Counted from the first letter of the stretch, positions 37,059 to 45,471 are shown. The stretch is DNA of 64,000 bases from JAWRCU01 sp033542235 (GCF_033542235.1 NZ_JAWRCU010000006.1:1-64000), one strand, 5' to 3'. Made by a program: numbers and translations. The notes: a model not told the origin generated them from the letters alone.

Positions 37059-37508
37059 CTAAGATGCAGGATCTGGGCCTCCGCCCGACAGATCATGCAG
37101 GATCTTCGCCAGCTCCGGGGCGCGTCGCCTAAGTTCGGTGAGGTGCACCAGCGAGAGTTGCTCGAGCAGCCGGTGCGCTTTCGGCGTGAGGCGGACATTC
37201 ACCTTGCGGCGATCATCGGCCGCCGTCGCACGCTTGATCAGGCCGGCGAGTTCGAGCCGGTCGACAAGCTCGACTGCGCTGTGGTGCTGGACCATCAGGT
37301 GGCCAGCGAGATTGCCCACGGACATTTCACCATCTGTCGACAATCCGCGGATCGCAAGAATCGCCTGATGCTGCTGCGGAGTGAGCCCGTTCTCACGCGC
37401 CGCGCTCTCGCTGAAGCTCAGAAACTCGCGGATGGAGCGGCGGAATGCGGCCAGCGACTGATAGTCCGCGTCGGCAAGCTGCTCCTTCGTCCTTCTTGTG
37501 ACCCCCAC
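37059..37508 (-). CDS. MarR-family transcriptional regulator
   Basis: A 149-residue winged-helix repressor-type protein. Features are the N-terminal helix AAFRRSIREFLSFSESAARE, then LTPQQHQAILAIRG, the recognition region VGNLAGHLMVQHHSAVELVD, the wing KRATAADDRRKVNVRLTPKA, and the C-terminal dimer helix. A perfect inverted repeat with TATATCG arms lies 16-34 bases upstream of its start codon, a likely autoregulatory operator. It is divergent from the 100-residue coiled-coil gene, which shares that promoter region and may be co-regulated. Confidence 0.92.
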   Translation of the reverse strand: MGVTRRTKEQLADADYQSLAAFRRSIREFLSFSESAARENGLTPQQHQAILAIRGLSTDGEMSVGNLAGHLMVQHHSAVELVDRLELAGLIKRATAADDRRKVNVRLTPKAHRLLEQLSLVHLTELRRRAPELAKILHDLSGGGPDPAS

Positions 37509-37523
37509 GGCGGCTCCTTGAAT

Positions 37524-37542
37524 TATATCGTGGCGCGATATA
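37524..37542. promoter_or_regulatory. Candidate MarR operator, TATATCG-N5-CGATATA
   Basis: Perfect 7-bp inverted repeat around TGGCG in the divergent promoter of the MarR gene and the 37613 gene. Size, symmetry and AT-rich arms fit a MarR dimer site. Confidence 0.6.
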
Positions 37543-37612
37543 CTTTTATATCATTCAGGCGGGCCGCCAATGGCGGTGGCAATCGGCGACGCTGCCTTCG
37601 CGAGGCAAAGAC

Positions 37613-37915
37613 ATGTCCGACACGACATTCTCCGATCTGGACACAAGGCTCGAGCAGTTCGAGCGAAGGTTGCAAACACATCTCGATGCGCGGCACAAGC
37701 GCGGCGCCCTCACCATGGAGCACCAGCAGAAGATCGCCGAACTCGACGAAAAGGCAAGAAGGCTGCAATTAAAGCTCCACGAGAAGCTCAGCAGCTCACA
37801 CGGCGTCGACTGGGAGTTGCTCAGGCTGGAGATGCAGCACGATCTCCTGCTTCTGACCAACAGCTTCAGGAACTGGACGCGTCGCCTCGACAGCAGGTTC
37901 GACAGGCCAGGCTGA
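37613..37915 (+). CDS. Conserved-looking coiled-coil protein of unknown function
   Basis: A 100-residue, highly charged, almost wholly helical protein: LDTRLEQFERRLQTHLDARH, then KIAELDEKARRLQLKLHEKL, then LLRLEMQHDLLLLTNSFRNW. Hydrophobic heptads run through both halves. No membrane span or signal peptide. It is divergent from the MarR gene across a shared palindrome, so it may be the repressor's target. No family recognised. Confidence 0.65.
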   Translation: MSDTTFSDLDTRLEQFERRLQTHLDARHKRGALTMEHQQKIAELDEKARRLQLKLHEKLSSSHGVDWELLRLEMQHDLLLLTNSFRNWTRRLDSRFDRPG

Positions 37916-38273
37916 ACTTCCAGCGACTGCCGGGCCGGACCGGCCGCAGGTATCCATTTGTCGCTGACGTCGACCCATGCTTGGGCCGGGGAGCGCCCTG
38001 CAGGGTCTCCCCCCTTTTGGAATCCTGCCCCGGGCAAGCCGGCGATCGATCGACCGATTGCGCAGCAGGCGACGCGATGGTGGACTGCGCAACGTGGCGA
38101 GGCCTCGACCCGTCTTCCGCTGCTGGCGCACGTCGGCTGGCAGCGTCACGGCCTTCACGATCCTTTCAATTCGGGCGCACCCACACGTGATCCAGATGTG
38201 ACGGAACCCGCTAGTTCCGCGGCGCGTTCGTTCCCCGGGCCGACGTTTAATCTGATTTGTGAGGAGAACGGCA
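37916..38273. other. Intergenic region
   Basis: 358 bases with no supportable gene. Frames crossing it are arginine-rich shadows. The promoter of the small exported protein should lie just before 38250. Confidence 0.35.
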
Positions 38274-38636
38274 ATGAAACTTTCCTCAGGTCTCGTCGGG
38301 GTGACACTCGCCGCGTCGTTCGCGGTTGCATCTGCGCTGCCACTCGGTGCGGCTCCCCTTGCGATGTCGCAGCCCGCTACGGCACAAAACGACCTTATAG
38401 CTGTGCAGTATGAGCAAATGGCGCCGAAGAAGCCCCTCTCGCCGATGTTCAACACCGTGCCTGGAGACATCCAGATGCGCGGCGACATCGCGTATTTGAA
38501 CGGGCATCGCGGCTATCGCGTGAAGCGGGAAGGCTATGTCGAGCATGAGGGCTGGTGGTTCCCCGCCACGGCATTCAGCGACCGGACCACGACCGGCTCG
38601 GTAAAGCGGCGCCATCCCTCTTCAGGAAACATGTGA
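38274..38636 (+). CDS. Small exported protein of unknown function
   Basis: A 120-residue protein with a clear signal peptide (SSGLVGVTLAASFAVASALP, cleavage probably near ATA-QND). The mature part carries DIAYLNGHRGYRVKREGYVE and then HEGWWFPATAF, an aromatic/Gly-rich short domain. GAGGAGA precedes the ATG; an ATG 15 bases earlier is less well placed. Probably periplasmic. No family recognised. Confidence 0.7.
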   Translation: MKLSSGLVGVTLAASFAVASALPLGAAPLAMSQPATAQNDLIAVQYEQMAPKKPLSPMFNTVPGDIQMRGDIAYLNGHRGYRVKREGYVEHEGWWFPATAFSDRTTTGSVKRRHPSSGNM

Positions 38637-39152
38637 ACTGGCATGCCATGAAGCCCTTCGCCCGGCGGACAGCACTTGCACCGCGGGGCGCAAGGAATGC
38701 GTTTCGCCCTGTCAATGAAAGTGAGCGGCCGGCTACTGGCTGAAATCTAGATATACATTTCCCGATGACCTGCGCCATCTGCGCTCACCGGGGGAGGACG
38801 CGGAAACGCGCCCACGCGCAACCGGAATGCCCCTGCGAGCTGATCCAGCGGCCTTCCGGGCTGTTTTCCGGGGAAGCTATTCGTTTCCGAATGTGACGAG
38901 CGAACACAGCGTGACCAACCCCAGATCTCGAAGGAGATCGAGGGCTTGGAAAAATAGGGGGCGGTGACGTCTCCGACGGCTTGGCGCTCACGCGAAAGTG
39001 ACACCACCGATGCCGGAATTGACGGCGTTTTGCGATGCTGTCCCAACCGATTCCAGGCAAACAGCCGAGACAAGTTCCTGTCTACATGCTAACCGCCGGT
39101 TGCATCGGGCAAGCTGCCCCTGGCGCTCCAAATTCAAATCCGGACAACGCGC
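38637..39152. other. Intergenic region before the MFS gene
   Basis: 516 bases without a supportable gene. Open frames here lack family features and start signals. This may be the right-hand edge of the accessory DNA that begins after guaB. Confidence 0.35.
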
Positions 39153-40592
39153 TTGAATCGAACCATACCGCTTATTCTCGCGGTCGCCCTTTTCATGGAA
39201 AACATGGATTCGACGGTGATCGCGACTTCGCTCCCCGCAATCGCCACCGACATTGGCACCAGCCCGATCGCGCTGAAGCTCGCGCTCACCTCCTATCTGG
39301 TGTCGCTCGCGATCTTCATTCCGATCAGTGGCTGGATGGCCGATCGCTACGGCGCCAAGCGCGTCTTCCGGATGGCGATCGGAGTGTTTATCCTGGGCTC
39401 GATCGCCTGCGCCGTATCGGGATCGCTGCTCCATTTCGTGCTCGCCCGCTTCGGCCAGGGGCTGGGCGGGGCAATGATGACGCCCGTTGCGCGGCTGGTG
39501 CTGGTGCGTTCGACGGCCAAGCGGGATCTGGTCAATGCGATGGCATGGCTTACCGTGCCGGCGCTTGTCGGGCCGCTCGTCGGGCCGCCGGTCGGCGGCT
39601 TCATCACCACCTTCTTCACCTGGCACTGGATCTTCCTGATCAACGTGCCCATCGGCGTCGTCGGCATCTGGTGCGCAACCCGCTTCCTGCCCGACATCGA
39701 GCCGCTCGAACCCAGGCCGATCGACTTTGCCGGTTTCATGCTCTCGGCCATCGCCGCATCGGGTGTCGTGTTCGGCCTGTCTGTAGTGAGCCTGCCGGCG
39801 CTGCCGCCGATCGTCGGGCTCACAACTCTTGCGATCGGCGTCGTCTCCGGCGTTGCCTATGTGCGCCACGCCTGGCGGGCCAAGAACCCGATCCTCGACC
39901 CGCGCGTTTTTGGGAACCTCACCTTCCGCGCCGGCATCACCGGCGGCACGATCTTCCGCATCGGCAACGGCGCGGTGCCATTTCTCCTGCCGCTGATGTT
40001 CCAGCTCGGCTTCGGGCTCACGCCGTTCCAGTCAGGCATGCTCACCTTCGCCTCGGCCTTCGGGGCAATCATGATGAAATTCCTGGCGCCGACGATGCTG
40101 CGGCTCGGCGGCTTCCGCAACGTGCTGATCGTGGCAGGGCTACTCGCGGCCTCCTTCATTGGCATAAACGGCTTGTTCACACCGCAAACACCGCATCTGC
40201 TGATCATCCTCGTGCTCGTCGGCTCGGGCTTCCTGCGCTCGCTATACTTCACATCGACCAATGCGCTGGTCTTCTCGGAGATCGACGACAAGCAGGCCAG
40301 CCAGGCGACGGCGATCTCGGCCGTCGCGCAACAGATAAGCGTGGCGCTCGGCGTCGCCATCGCCGGCGTCATCCTCGAGGCGTTCATCTACGTGACCGGA
40401 CAGCCGCTCGGGCTGGCTGCCTTCTCGACATCTTTCATGATCGTTGCCGCGATCACGGCAACAGGCGCCCTGCCCTTCCTGCAGCTCGCCCCAGACGCCG
40501 GCAGCTCCGTCTCCGGCCACGGCCTCGCGCGCGAAATACGCAACACCAGCGGGAGCGTGAGCCGCTCGGAGGCGGAGGGAGTAGGGCAATAG
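39153..40592 (+). CDS. MFS drug/proton antiporter, DHA2 (EmrB/QacA) type
   Basis: A 479-residue inner-membrane exporter with about 14 hydrophobic spans. The N-terminal ALFMENMDSTVIATSLPAIA is the DHA2 motif (LDxTIVNVALP pattern), followed by motif A, GWMADRYGAKRVF, and motif C-like VGPLVGPPVGGFI. The first plausible start is a TTG at 39153 giving MNRTIPLILAVALF; ribosome binding is weak there, but the protein N-terminus looks right. Its last codons (VGQ-stop) lie inside an 8-mer repeat array shared with the convergent rlmE. Substrate unknown. Confidence 0.9.
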   Translation: MNRTIPLILAVALFMENMDSTVIATSLPAIATDIGTSPIALKLALTSYLVSLAIFIPISGWMADRYGAKRVFRMAIGVFILGSIACAVSGSLLHFVLARFGQGLGGAMMTPVARLVLVRSTAKRDLVNAMAWLTVPALVGPLVGPPVGGFITTFFTWHWIFLINVPIGVVGIWCATRFLPDIEPLEPRPIDFAGFMLSAIAASGVVFGLSVVSLPALPPIVGLTTLAIGVVSGVAYVRHAWRAKNPILDPRVFGNLTFRAGITGGTIFRIGNGAVPFLLPLMFQLGFGLTPFQSGMLTFASAFGAIMMKFLAPTMLRLGGFRNVLIVAGLLAASFIGINGLFTPQTPHLLIILVLVGSGFLRSLYFTSTNALVFSEIDDKQASQATAISAVAQQISVALGVAIAGVILEAFIYVTGQPLGLAAFSTSFMIVAAITATGALPFLQLAPDAGSSVSGHGLAREIRNTSGSVSRSEAEGVGQ

Positions 40593-40703
40593 GGCAATAA
40601 GGCAATAAGGCCTGGAGAGCATTCTTGGACCGCCGAGCCGGCGGAGATCCGCCATTCCCTTATTCCCCTACTGCCCTATTGCCTTACTGCCCTATTGCCC
40701 TCC
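40583..40703. repeat. Inverted arrays of degenerate 8-mers between convergent genes
   Basis: Three tandem plus-strand units of AGGGCAAT type begin at 40583. About six minus-strand units (AGGGCAAT, AGGGCAGT, AAGGCAAT and variants) occupy about 40656-40703. Between them is a core with a short CCGCC/GGCGG stem. The arms could fold into a long hairpin and act as a two-way terminator. The stop codons of both MFS and rlmE are formed by repeat units. Confidence 0.75.
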
Positions 40704-41394
40704 CTTTGAACCCCTTTGCCAGCAAATACAGCTCCACCGACTCATCGCGCGAGGCAGGCGGTTTGACGTGATGGACCGAGCGGAAATTACGCTTCAAAAG
40801 GTCGAGCAATTGCGCCTCGGTGCCACCCTGGAACGTCTTGGCGAGAAAATGCCCCCCCGGCTTCAGCACCGAAATGGCGAAATGAGCGGCGACCTCGCAT
40901 AGATGCATGGTGCGGATGTGATCGGTGCGGCGATGGCCGGTGGTGGGCGCGGCCATGTCCGAGAGCACGACGTCGGGCTCGCCGCCGAGCGTCTCGATGA
41001 GCTTCGCCGGTGCGGCGTCGTCGAGGAAGTCCATCTTCAGCACGGCAGCGCCGGGCACCGGGTCCATGTCGAGATAGTCGATGCCGACGACGGTCGGTTT
41101 GTCCTCGGGCGAGCGTACGCGCTGCGCCGCCACCTGGCACCAGCCGCCCGGCGCGGCACCGAGATCGATGACACGTACCCCAGCCTTCAGCAGATGGTAG
41201 CGATCATCGATCTCGATCAGCTTGTAAGCGGAACGCGAGCGATATCCTTCCGCCCTGGAGCGCTGCACGTAAGGATCGTTGATATGCCGCTGCAGCCAGC
41301 GGCGCGAGGATTCCTTGAGGCCGCTCTTCTTCTTGATGCGCGTCTTGAGAACGCGGGTGGCGCCAGGCCCCGGCTTCGAAGGCTTGTCCTTCAT
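40684..41394 (-). CDS. rlmE: 23S rRNA (uridine-2552-2'-O) methyltransferase
   Basis: An SAM-dependent FtsJ/RrmJ enzyme that 2'-O-methylates U2552 in the ribosomal A loop late in 50S assembly. The 236-residue product has a basic N-terminal tail (TRVLKTRIKKKSG), then SRSAYKLIEID (catalytic Lys), SAM motif VIDLGAAPGGWCQVA, VVLSDMAAPTTGHRRTDH (catalytic Asp), HFLAKTFQGG (Lys) and SVELYLLAKGF (Glu). Its ATG overlaps the ppx stop (ATGA), so the two are co-transcribed. The last residues (RAIGQ) are encoded by a repeat array. The longer open frame upstream is ppx sequence in another frame. Confidence 0.96.
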   Translation of the reverse strand: MKDKPSKPGPGATRVLKTRIKKKSGLKESSRRWLQRHINDPYVQRSRAEGYRSRSAYKLIEIDDRYHLLKAGVRVIDLGAAPGGWCQVAAQRVRSPEDKPTVVGIDYLDMDPVPGAAVLKMDFLDDAAPAKLIETLGGEPDVVLSDMAAPTTGHRRTDHIRTMHLCEVAAHFAISVLKPGGHFLAKTFQGGTEAQLLDLLKRNFRSVHHVKPPASRDESVELYLLAKGFKGRAIGQ

Positions 41395-42845
41395 TGCCGA
41401 ACCCCGCGACGTTCGCTCCGCCACACGCCTACCTCCCCCATCAACTCGCTCAGTATGCCTTCCCGAAGGCCGCGGTCGGCGACGCGGAGCCTCTCGGTCG
41501 GCCAGACCGCGCGGATCGCCTCCAGGATCGCACAGCCGCCGAGCACGAGGTCGGCACGGTCGGCGCCGATGCAGGGATTGGCGACGCGAGCCGGGAAATC
41601 CCAGGACAACAGCCGCTCGACCATGGCGTCGACATTGCTGCGGCTCATCCACAGCCCGTCGACGCGACGGCGGTCGTAGCGATCGAGGCCGAGATGGACG
41701 CCGGCAAGTGTGGTGACAGTGCCGGAGGTACCCAGCAGATGAAAGCGCGTCCCCGAGGCGAGATGGCTGAGATGGTGGCGCTTTTCGAATTGCAGGAGCA
41801 GCGAGGCGACGTGGTCGACCATTGCGCGGAAAGACTGGGGAGTGACGTCGCGGCCGCCGAAGCGCTCGGCCAGGGAGACGACGCCGACGGGCAGCGACGT
41901 CCAGGCCACGATATGTTCAGCGAGCCGCGGCGAACGTGGCCCGGATACGTCGATCAGGGCCACCTCGGACGAGCCGCCGCCGATATCGAACAGGACGACC
42001 CCATCGGTACCCCGCTCGACAAGCGAGCCGCAACCGGAAACGGCAAGGCGCGCCTCGGTCTCGCGGTCGATCACCTCCAGCTCCAAGCCCGTCTCGTCTT
42101 TGACACGGGACAGGAATTCGGGGCCGTTCTCGGCCGAGCGGCAGGCCTCGGTCGCGATCAACCGCGAATGCCGCACGTGGCGGCTCGCGAGCTTGTCGGC
42201 GCAGACCTTCAGCGCATCGATGGCGCGGTCCATGGCCGCCCGGCCGAGCCTTCCGGACGTCGAGAGCCCCTCGCCAAGGCGAACGATACGAGAGAAGGCG
42301 TCGATGACACGGAACTGGCCGGGACGCGTCGGTATGGCGACGAGCAGGCGACAATTGTTGGTGCCAAGGTCGAGGGCGGCGAAGACCGGAGCGTCGCCGT
42401 TCCCCGTCCTTTCGGGATGGCCCCCTCCACCACGCTTCGTGTAGTCCAGGGCCGGGTCCCCAATGCTTCGCATCGTCCCGGCCTTCGCTGGGTTTTCGTC
42501 ACGCCACCGGCGCGCCGAATTCGCTTCGCGAACAGGCTGCCCACTCCCCGCAGACGAAGGAGTATCCAAGGCGCGGCCGATTGCCTGGGAAGGCGCGACT
42601 TCGGCCTTCGGCATGCCTGCGCCATCGCGCGCGAAAACCTTGCGCCCGCGTCTGCGCTTGCGCCGCTTCTTGCCGCGCGGCCTGTTGTCGGGAGCGTGGC
42701 GCCCTTCCTGGACAGCACCCGCGGCCCCTCCCCGATGAGCGGCCCCATGAGGCACGGTCCCGCCGTTGACCGGCAGGGTGTCGCCAGACGCCCCGCCTGG
42801 CGGCGAGCCGCCTGTATCGGGGTCCTTCACATCAAATTCCTTCAT
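41391..42845 (-). CDS. ppx: Ppx/GppA phosphatase with long N-terminal extension
   Basis: A polyphosphate / pppGpp phosphohydrolase of the actin-like ASKHA fold. Core motifs are FAALDLGTNNCRLLVA (phosphate 1), LIATEACRSAENGPEFL, VVLFDIGGGSSEVALID (phosphate 2) and LLGTSGTVTTLAGVHLGL. The core begins only at about residue 150. Before it is a low-complexity leader with a strong basic patch, RGKKRRKRRRGRK. The start at 42845 (MKEFDVKDPDTGG) was preferred over a TTG at 42932; a much later start near the core (MRSIGDPALDY) is also possible. Operon with rlmE. Confidence 0.9.
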   Translation of the reverse strand: MKEFDVKDPDTGGSPPGGASGDTLPVNGGTVPHGAAHRGGAAGAVQEGRHAPDNRPRGKKRRKRRRGRKVFARDGAGMPKAEVAPSQAIGRALDTPSSAGSGQPVREANSARRWRDENPAKAGTMRSIGDPALDYTKRGGGGHPERTGNGDAPVFAALDLGTNNCRLLVAIPTRPGQFRVIDAFSRIVRLGEGLSTSGRLGRAAMDRAIDALKVCADKLASRHVRHSRLIATEACRSAENGPEFLSRVKDETGLELEVIDRETEARLAVSGCGSLVERGTDGVVLFDIGGGSSEVALIDVSGPRSPRLAEHIVAWTSLPVGVVSLAERFGGRDVTPQSFRAMVDHVASLLLQFEKRHHLSHLASGTRFHLLGTSGTVTTLAGVHLGLDRYDRRRVDGLWMSRSNVDAMVERLLSWDFPARVANPCIGADRADLVLGGCAILEAIRAVWPTERLRVADRGLREGILSELMGEVGVWRSERRGVRQ

Positions 42846-43090
42846 GCGCGCGGTGCCAACCTTGCCGGATGGCCTGCGCGCAACGATCTTGTTGGTTGAG
42901 GCGATGTTAGCAGCGCCTGGGTGTTTCACCAAGGGTTGCAGCGCCGAATTTGCTCCGCCGGCAAATCGCGGCGGCCGGCGGCGATTTCTGCAGCCGCGAC
43001 CGGAAAGCGGGTTTCGCTCGAGCAGGGATGCCGCTATGCCGCGAGAGCCAAGAGAGTTCCAGAAGGGTAATGCGTTGGAAAATGGCCGGC

Positions 43091-43211
43091 TTAGAGCGTG
43101 ATCCCGGACCGAAGGTCAGCGGCAGCGAACTGCCGATTTTTCGGACAAGATTCCGCTGCGAAACAACGAGTTAGAGCAGGATGAATGATTCGACCCGAAT
43201 TCATCCCGCTC
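43091..43211. repeat. Rhizobial intergenic palindromic mosaic element
   Basis: Two joined palindromic modules of a type common between rhizobial genes. The first runs from TTAGAGCGTGATCCCGGA to TTTTCGGACAAGATTCCGCT. The second, 43174-43211, has 13-bp arms, GAGCAGGATGAAT and ATTCATCCCGCTC, matching at 12 of 13 positions. The spacer AAACAACGAG between modules is also typical. The region 42846-43090 before it holds no supportable gene. Confidence 0.65.
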
Positions 43212-44158
43212 GGGGCGCCGCGGTGAAGAAATATTTCTGGCCGGCGATCGGCGTCGTCGCGGTGGTGCTCTCGCTCTGGCTGCTTTATCGCGAAGTGCGC
43301 GGTATCTCCCTCAGCGATGTGTATGACGGCCTTGCCGCGATCCCACCACATCGCTACGCGCTGTCGCTCCTTGGCGCGGTCGTCGCTTACACGGCGATCG
43401 CCGGCTATGACCACATCGCGCTCGTCCATCTCGGGAGGCATGTGTCGCTCGCCTTCGTTTCGCTCTGCTCGTTCACCACCTATGCGCTGTCGCATAATCT
43501 CGGAGGCTCGGTGCTTTCGGGCGCCGTCATCCGCTACCGCGCCTACGCGACCAAGGGGCTGTCCGGCCCTGAGATCGGCATCCTCGTCGCCGTCTGCTGG
43601 TTCACCTTCGTGCTTGCGATGACCTTCGTTGGAGGCCTGCTGCTCGTCTTCCTGCCCGACTTCGCAAATCGTTTCTCCGATTCGCTTCCGGTCTCTGTTT
43701 CCGCGGCGACGGGAATCGCCGGCCTCGTCTTCGTGGCCGTCTACGTTTTCGGCAGCGCTCTGGGGTTGCGGCCGCTCAGCCTCGGACGCGTCCAACTGCA
43801 CTATCCCCGCCTCTCGATCGTGTTCGCGCAGCTGACGGTCGGACCCATGGAAATACTGGGGGCAGCCGCGATCCTCTATTTCGCGCTGCCCAGCGAAGGC
43901 AATCCCGGCTACCTGATGGTGCTCGGCATATTCGTCGTCGCCTTCGCCATTGCCTCGATCAGCCACGCGCCAGGTGGGCTCGGCGTCTTCGAGTATGTCG
44001 CACTGGCGGGACTCTCCGACATGAACAAGGTGGGCGTGCTCGCCGCCCTGGTCGTGTTCAGGCTGTTCTACCTGATCATTCCGCTTATCGTCGCCATCAT
44101 GGTGGTGATCGGCTTCGAGCGCAGCCAACTCAACCGAGCGACGCCGCCGGTTGGCTGA
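43181..44158 (+). CDS. UPF0104 / LPG-synthase-TM-like membrane protein
   Basis: A 325-residue inner-membrane protein with about eight spans, of the lysylphosphatidylglycerol synthetase transmembrane family without the aminoacyl-transferase half. Visible: YFWPAIGVVAVVLSLWLLY, then FTTYALSHNLGGSVLSGAVI (conserved NLGG and RYRAY), then SISHAPGGLGVFEYVALAGL, a hallmark segment. The ATG at 43181 lies inside a mobile palindrome; a GTG at 43223 (VKKYFWP) directly before the first span may be the true start. A flippase-like or lipid-linked role is inferred from the family. Confidence 0.87.
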   Translation: MNDSTRIHPARGAAVKKYFWPAIGVVAVVLSLWLLYREVRGISLSDVYDGLAAIPPHRYALSLLGAVVAYTAIAGYDHIALVHLGRHVSLAFVSLCSFTTYALSHNLGGSVLSGAVIRYRAYATKGLSGPEIGILVAVCWFTFVLAMTFVGGLLLVFLPDFANRFSDSLPVSVSAATGIAGLVFVAVYVFGSALGLRPLSLGRVQLHYPRLSIVFAQLTVGPMEILGAAAILYFALPSEGNPGYLMVLGIFVVAFAIASISHAPGGLGVFEYVALAGLSDMNKVGVLAALVVFRLFYLIIPLIVAIMVVIGFERSQLNRATPPVG

Positions 44159-44203
44159 AGCGCAACATAACAAGTCCAATCCCCGGAAAGCCCGCGCGGG
44201 CAG

Positions 44204-44244
44204 GGTCAATCGGCGGGCGGGGGGCTGGGGAGTGCCGATTGACC
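44204..44244. repeat. Stem-loop with 11-bp perfect stem and G-rich loop
   Basis: GGTCAATCGGC at 44204-44214 is the exact reverse complement of GCCGATTGACC at 44234-44244. The 19-base loop is almost all G with four G-tracts, so the loop could form a G-quadruplex on the plus strand. It lies about 45 bases after the UPF0104 stop; no T-run follows. The rest of 44159-44507 holds nothing I can name. Confidence 0.6.
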
Positions 44245-44507
44245 ACGCGCGGAGTTGAAGCCGGAGGCCATTGCCGGATCGTTAATCTCCGACAGACAAT
44301 TTTAATGATCGGGCCCGCCAGCAGAGTTGTCCACAGTCGTGGGAAACCACGCGTCCTCCGCGGCGGCCGGGCTTTGCAACATGGCAAACCCTTGTCGCAT
44401 TGCTCCGCATGACCTACCTACAATCTATCGCTGGCAACCATCTATGGACATCGTCGGCGGCTGAGAGACAATCACCGCGCTCCCGTCTGCTAGAAACGGG
44501 GAGCGCT

Positions 44508-44825
44508 ATGTCGCCGCAATCCAATTTACGCATCCGACATTACCAGGTCTCGCCTTACGAGGCGGTCGTCAAAGCCAGTTCAGAACAGTGTTTGGAACGC
44601 TCGCGTCGCCTGCTGGCCGCAACGAGCAGCATGGTTGATCCTCGTGAGAATGGAAGGCCGCTACACATATTAAAGACGCCCACGATGCCCTGCAGACAAT
44701 CGGGACCTGAGACGACCCTCTCCGGCCTGTCGGCGTCTGCCGATTTGGGCCATTCTATCTGGCTGCCGCACCGAAAGGCCGCTGCCGTTGCGGAAACGGC
44801 GGTCCCTCCGAAACCTGACAAATGA
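44508..44825 (+). CDS. Hypothetical protein
   Basis: A 105-residue frame starting MSPQSNLRIRHYQVSPYEAV with GGGGAG about 5 bases before the ATG. The first 50 residues look protein-like (ASSEQCLERSRRLLAATSSM). The rest is less convincing. No domain, signal or membrane span. It converges on the isochorismatase-like gene. Could be spurious. Confidence 0.3.
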   Translation: MSPQSNLRIRHYQVSPYEAVVKASSEQCLERSRRLLAATSSMVDPRENGRPLHILKTPTMPCRQSGPETTLSGLSASADLGHSIWLPHRKAAAVAETAVPPKPDK

Positions 44826-44862
44826 CCAGGCTCGTCGGAAGAGTACTGCTGGCCGGCGAGTT

Positions 44863-45471
44863 TCAGATCCAGTTCGACAGGACGGTTTTGGTATCGGCGG
44901 TCTCGACCTGCTGAGAAAGCCGCTGGTGATAGAAAGTCATCAGCGCGTCGTGGGCCTCATCCGACGAACTGCAAAGGGCGTCCGTAACCAGCACGACCCG
45001 GTATCCTCGGTCGATTGCGCCGAGCGCGGCCGCAAGCACGCAAATGTCCGTCTCCGTGCCGGTTATCACCAGCGTATGCACGCGACTACCGGCCAGCAAA
45101 TTCTCCAGTCTTCCTTCGGTCCAGGGCGAATAGACACGCTTGTCGATGACCTGCGCAGGCGGCGCGAAGCCGGCAAGCTCCGGAAGGAGCTCGATCATCT
45201 CGGGGCCGATAACTTGCTGCGTCACCGACGACCAGTGCTCGTAGTAGCGCCGCCATGTGCCGACCCCGTCACCGGCATGCTCGGCCGGCACGAAGCGCGT
45301 GAAGATCGTCGCGCTAGGACGCTTCTCGACAATGCGCCTGACATTCGGAAGCACCCGCTTCATCCATGGCGTCGCCCAGGGCGAGCCGTCGCCGAACAGG
45401 CGCTGCATATCGATACAAAGATGGACGCAGCCTGCGTCGAGAGGTCCGAAGGGAAGGCCGTCGGCCGACAT
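44863..45471 (-). CDS. Isochorismatase-like cysteine hydrolase
   Basis: A 202-residue cytoplasmic hydrolase with the family's catalytic triad in order: Asp in HLCIDMQRLF, Lys in QVIDKRVYSPW, and the nucleophile Cys in VITGTETDICVLAAALGAID, with the typical preceding cis-peptide region. Members hydrolyse amides such as nicotinamide, N-carbamoylsarcosine or ureas; this one cannot be assigned. The start codon is an ATG at 45471 and the length is usual. Monocistronic as far as can be seen. Confidence 0.9.
   Translation of the reverse strand: MSADGLPFGPLDAGCVHLCIDMQRLFGDGSPWATPWMKRVLPNVRRIVEKRPSATIFTRFVPAEHAGDGVGTWRRYYEHWSSVTQQVIGPEMIELLPELAGFAPPAQVIDKRVYSPWTEGRLENLLAGSRVHTLVITGTETDICVLAAALGAIDRGYRVVLVTDALCSSSDEAHDALMTFYHQRLSQQVETADTKTVLSNWI

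Noticed and set aside
39035..40600. 521-residue frame overlapping the MFS gene
   Set aside because: Arg/His/Ala-rich shadow in another frame of a clearly coding multi-span transporter.
40583..40703. 8-mer arrays considered as CRISPR or IS ends
   Set aside because: Units are too short and degenerate, have no spacers, and no transposase is near.
41394..42899. 501-residue plus-strand frame opposite ppx
   Set aside because: No motif or start signal; the minus strand carries all Ppx/GppA catalytic motifs.
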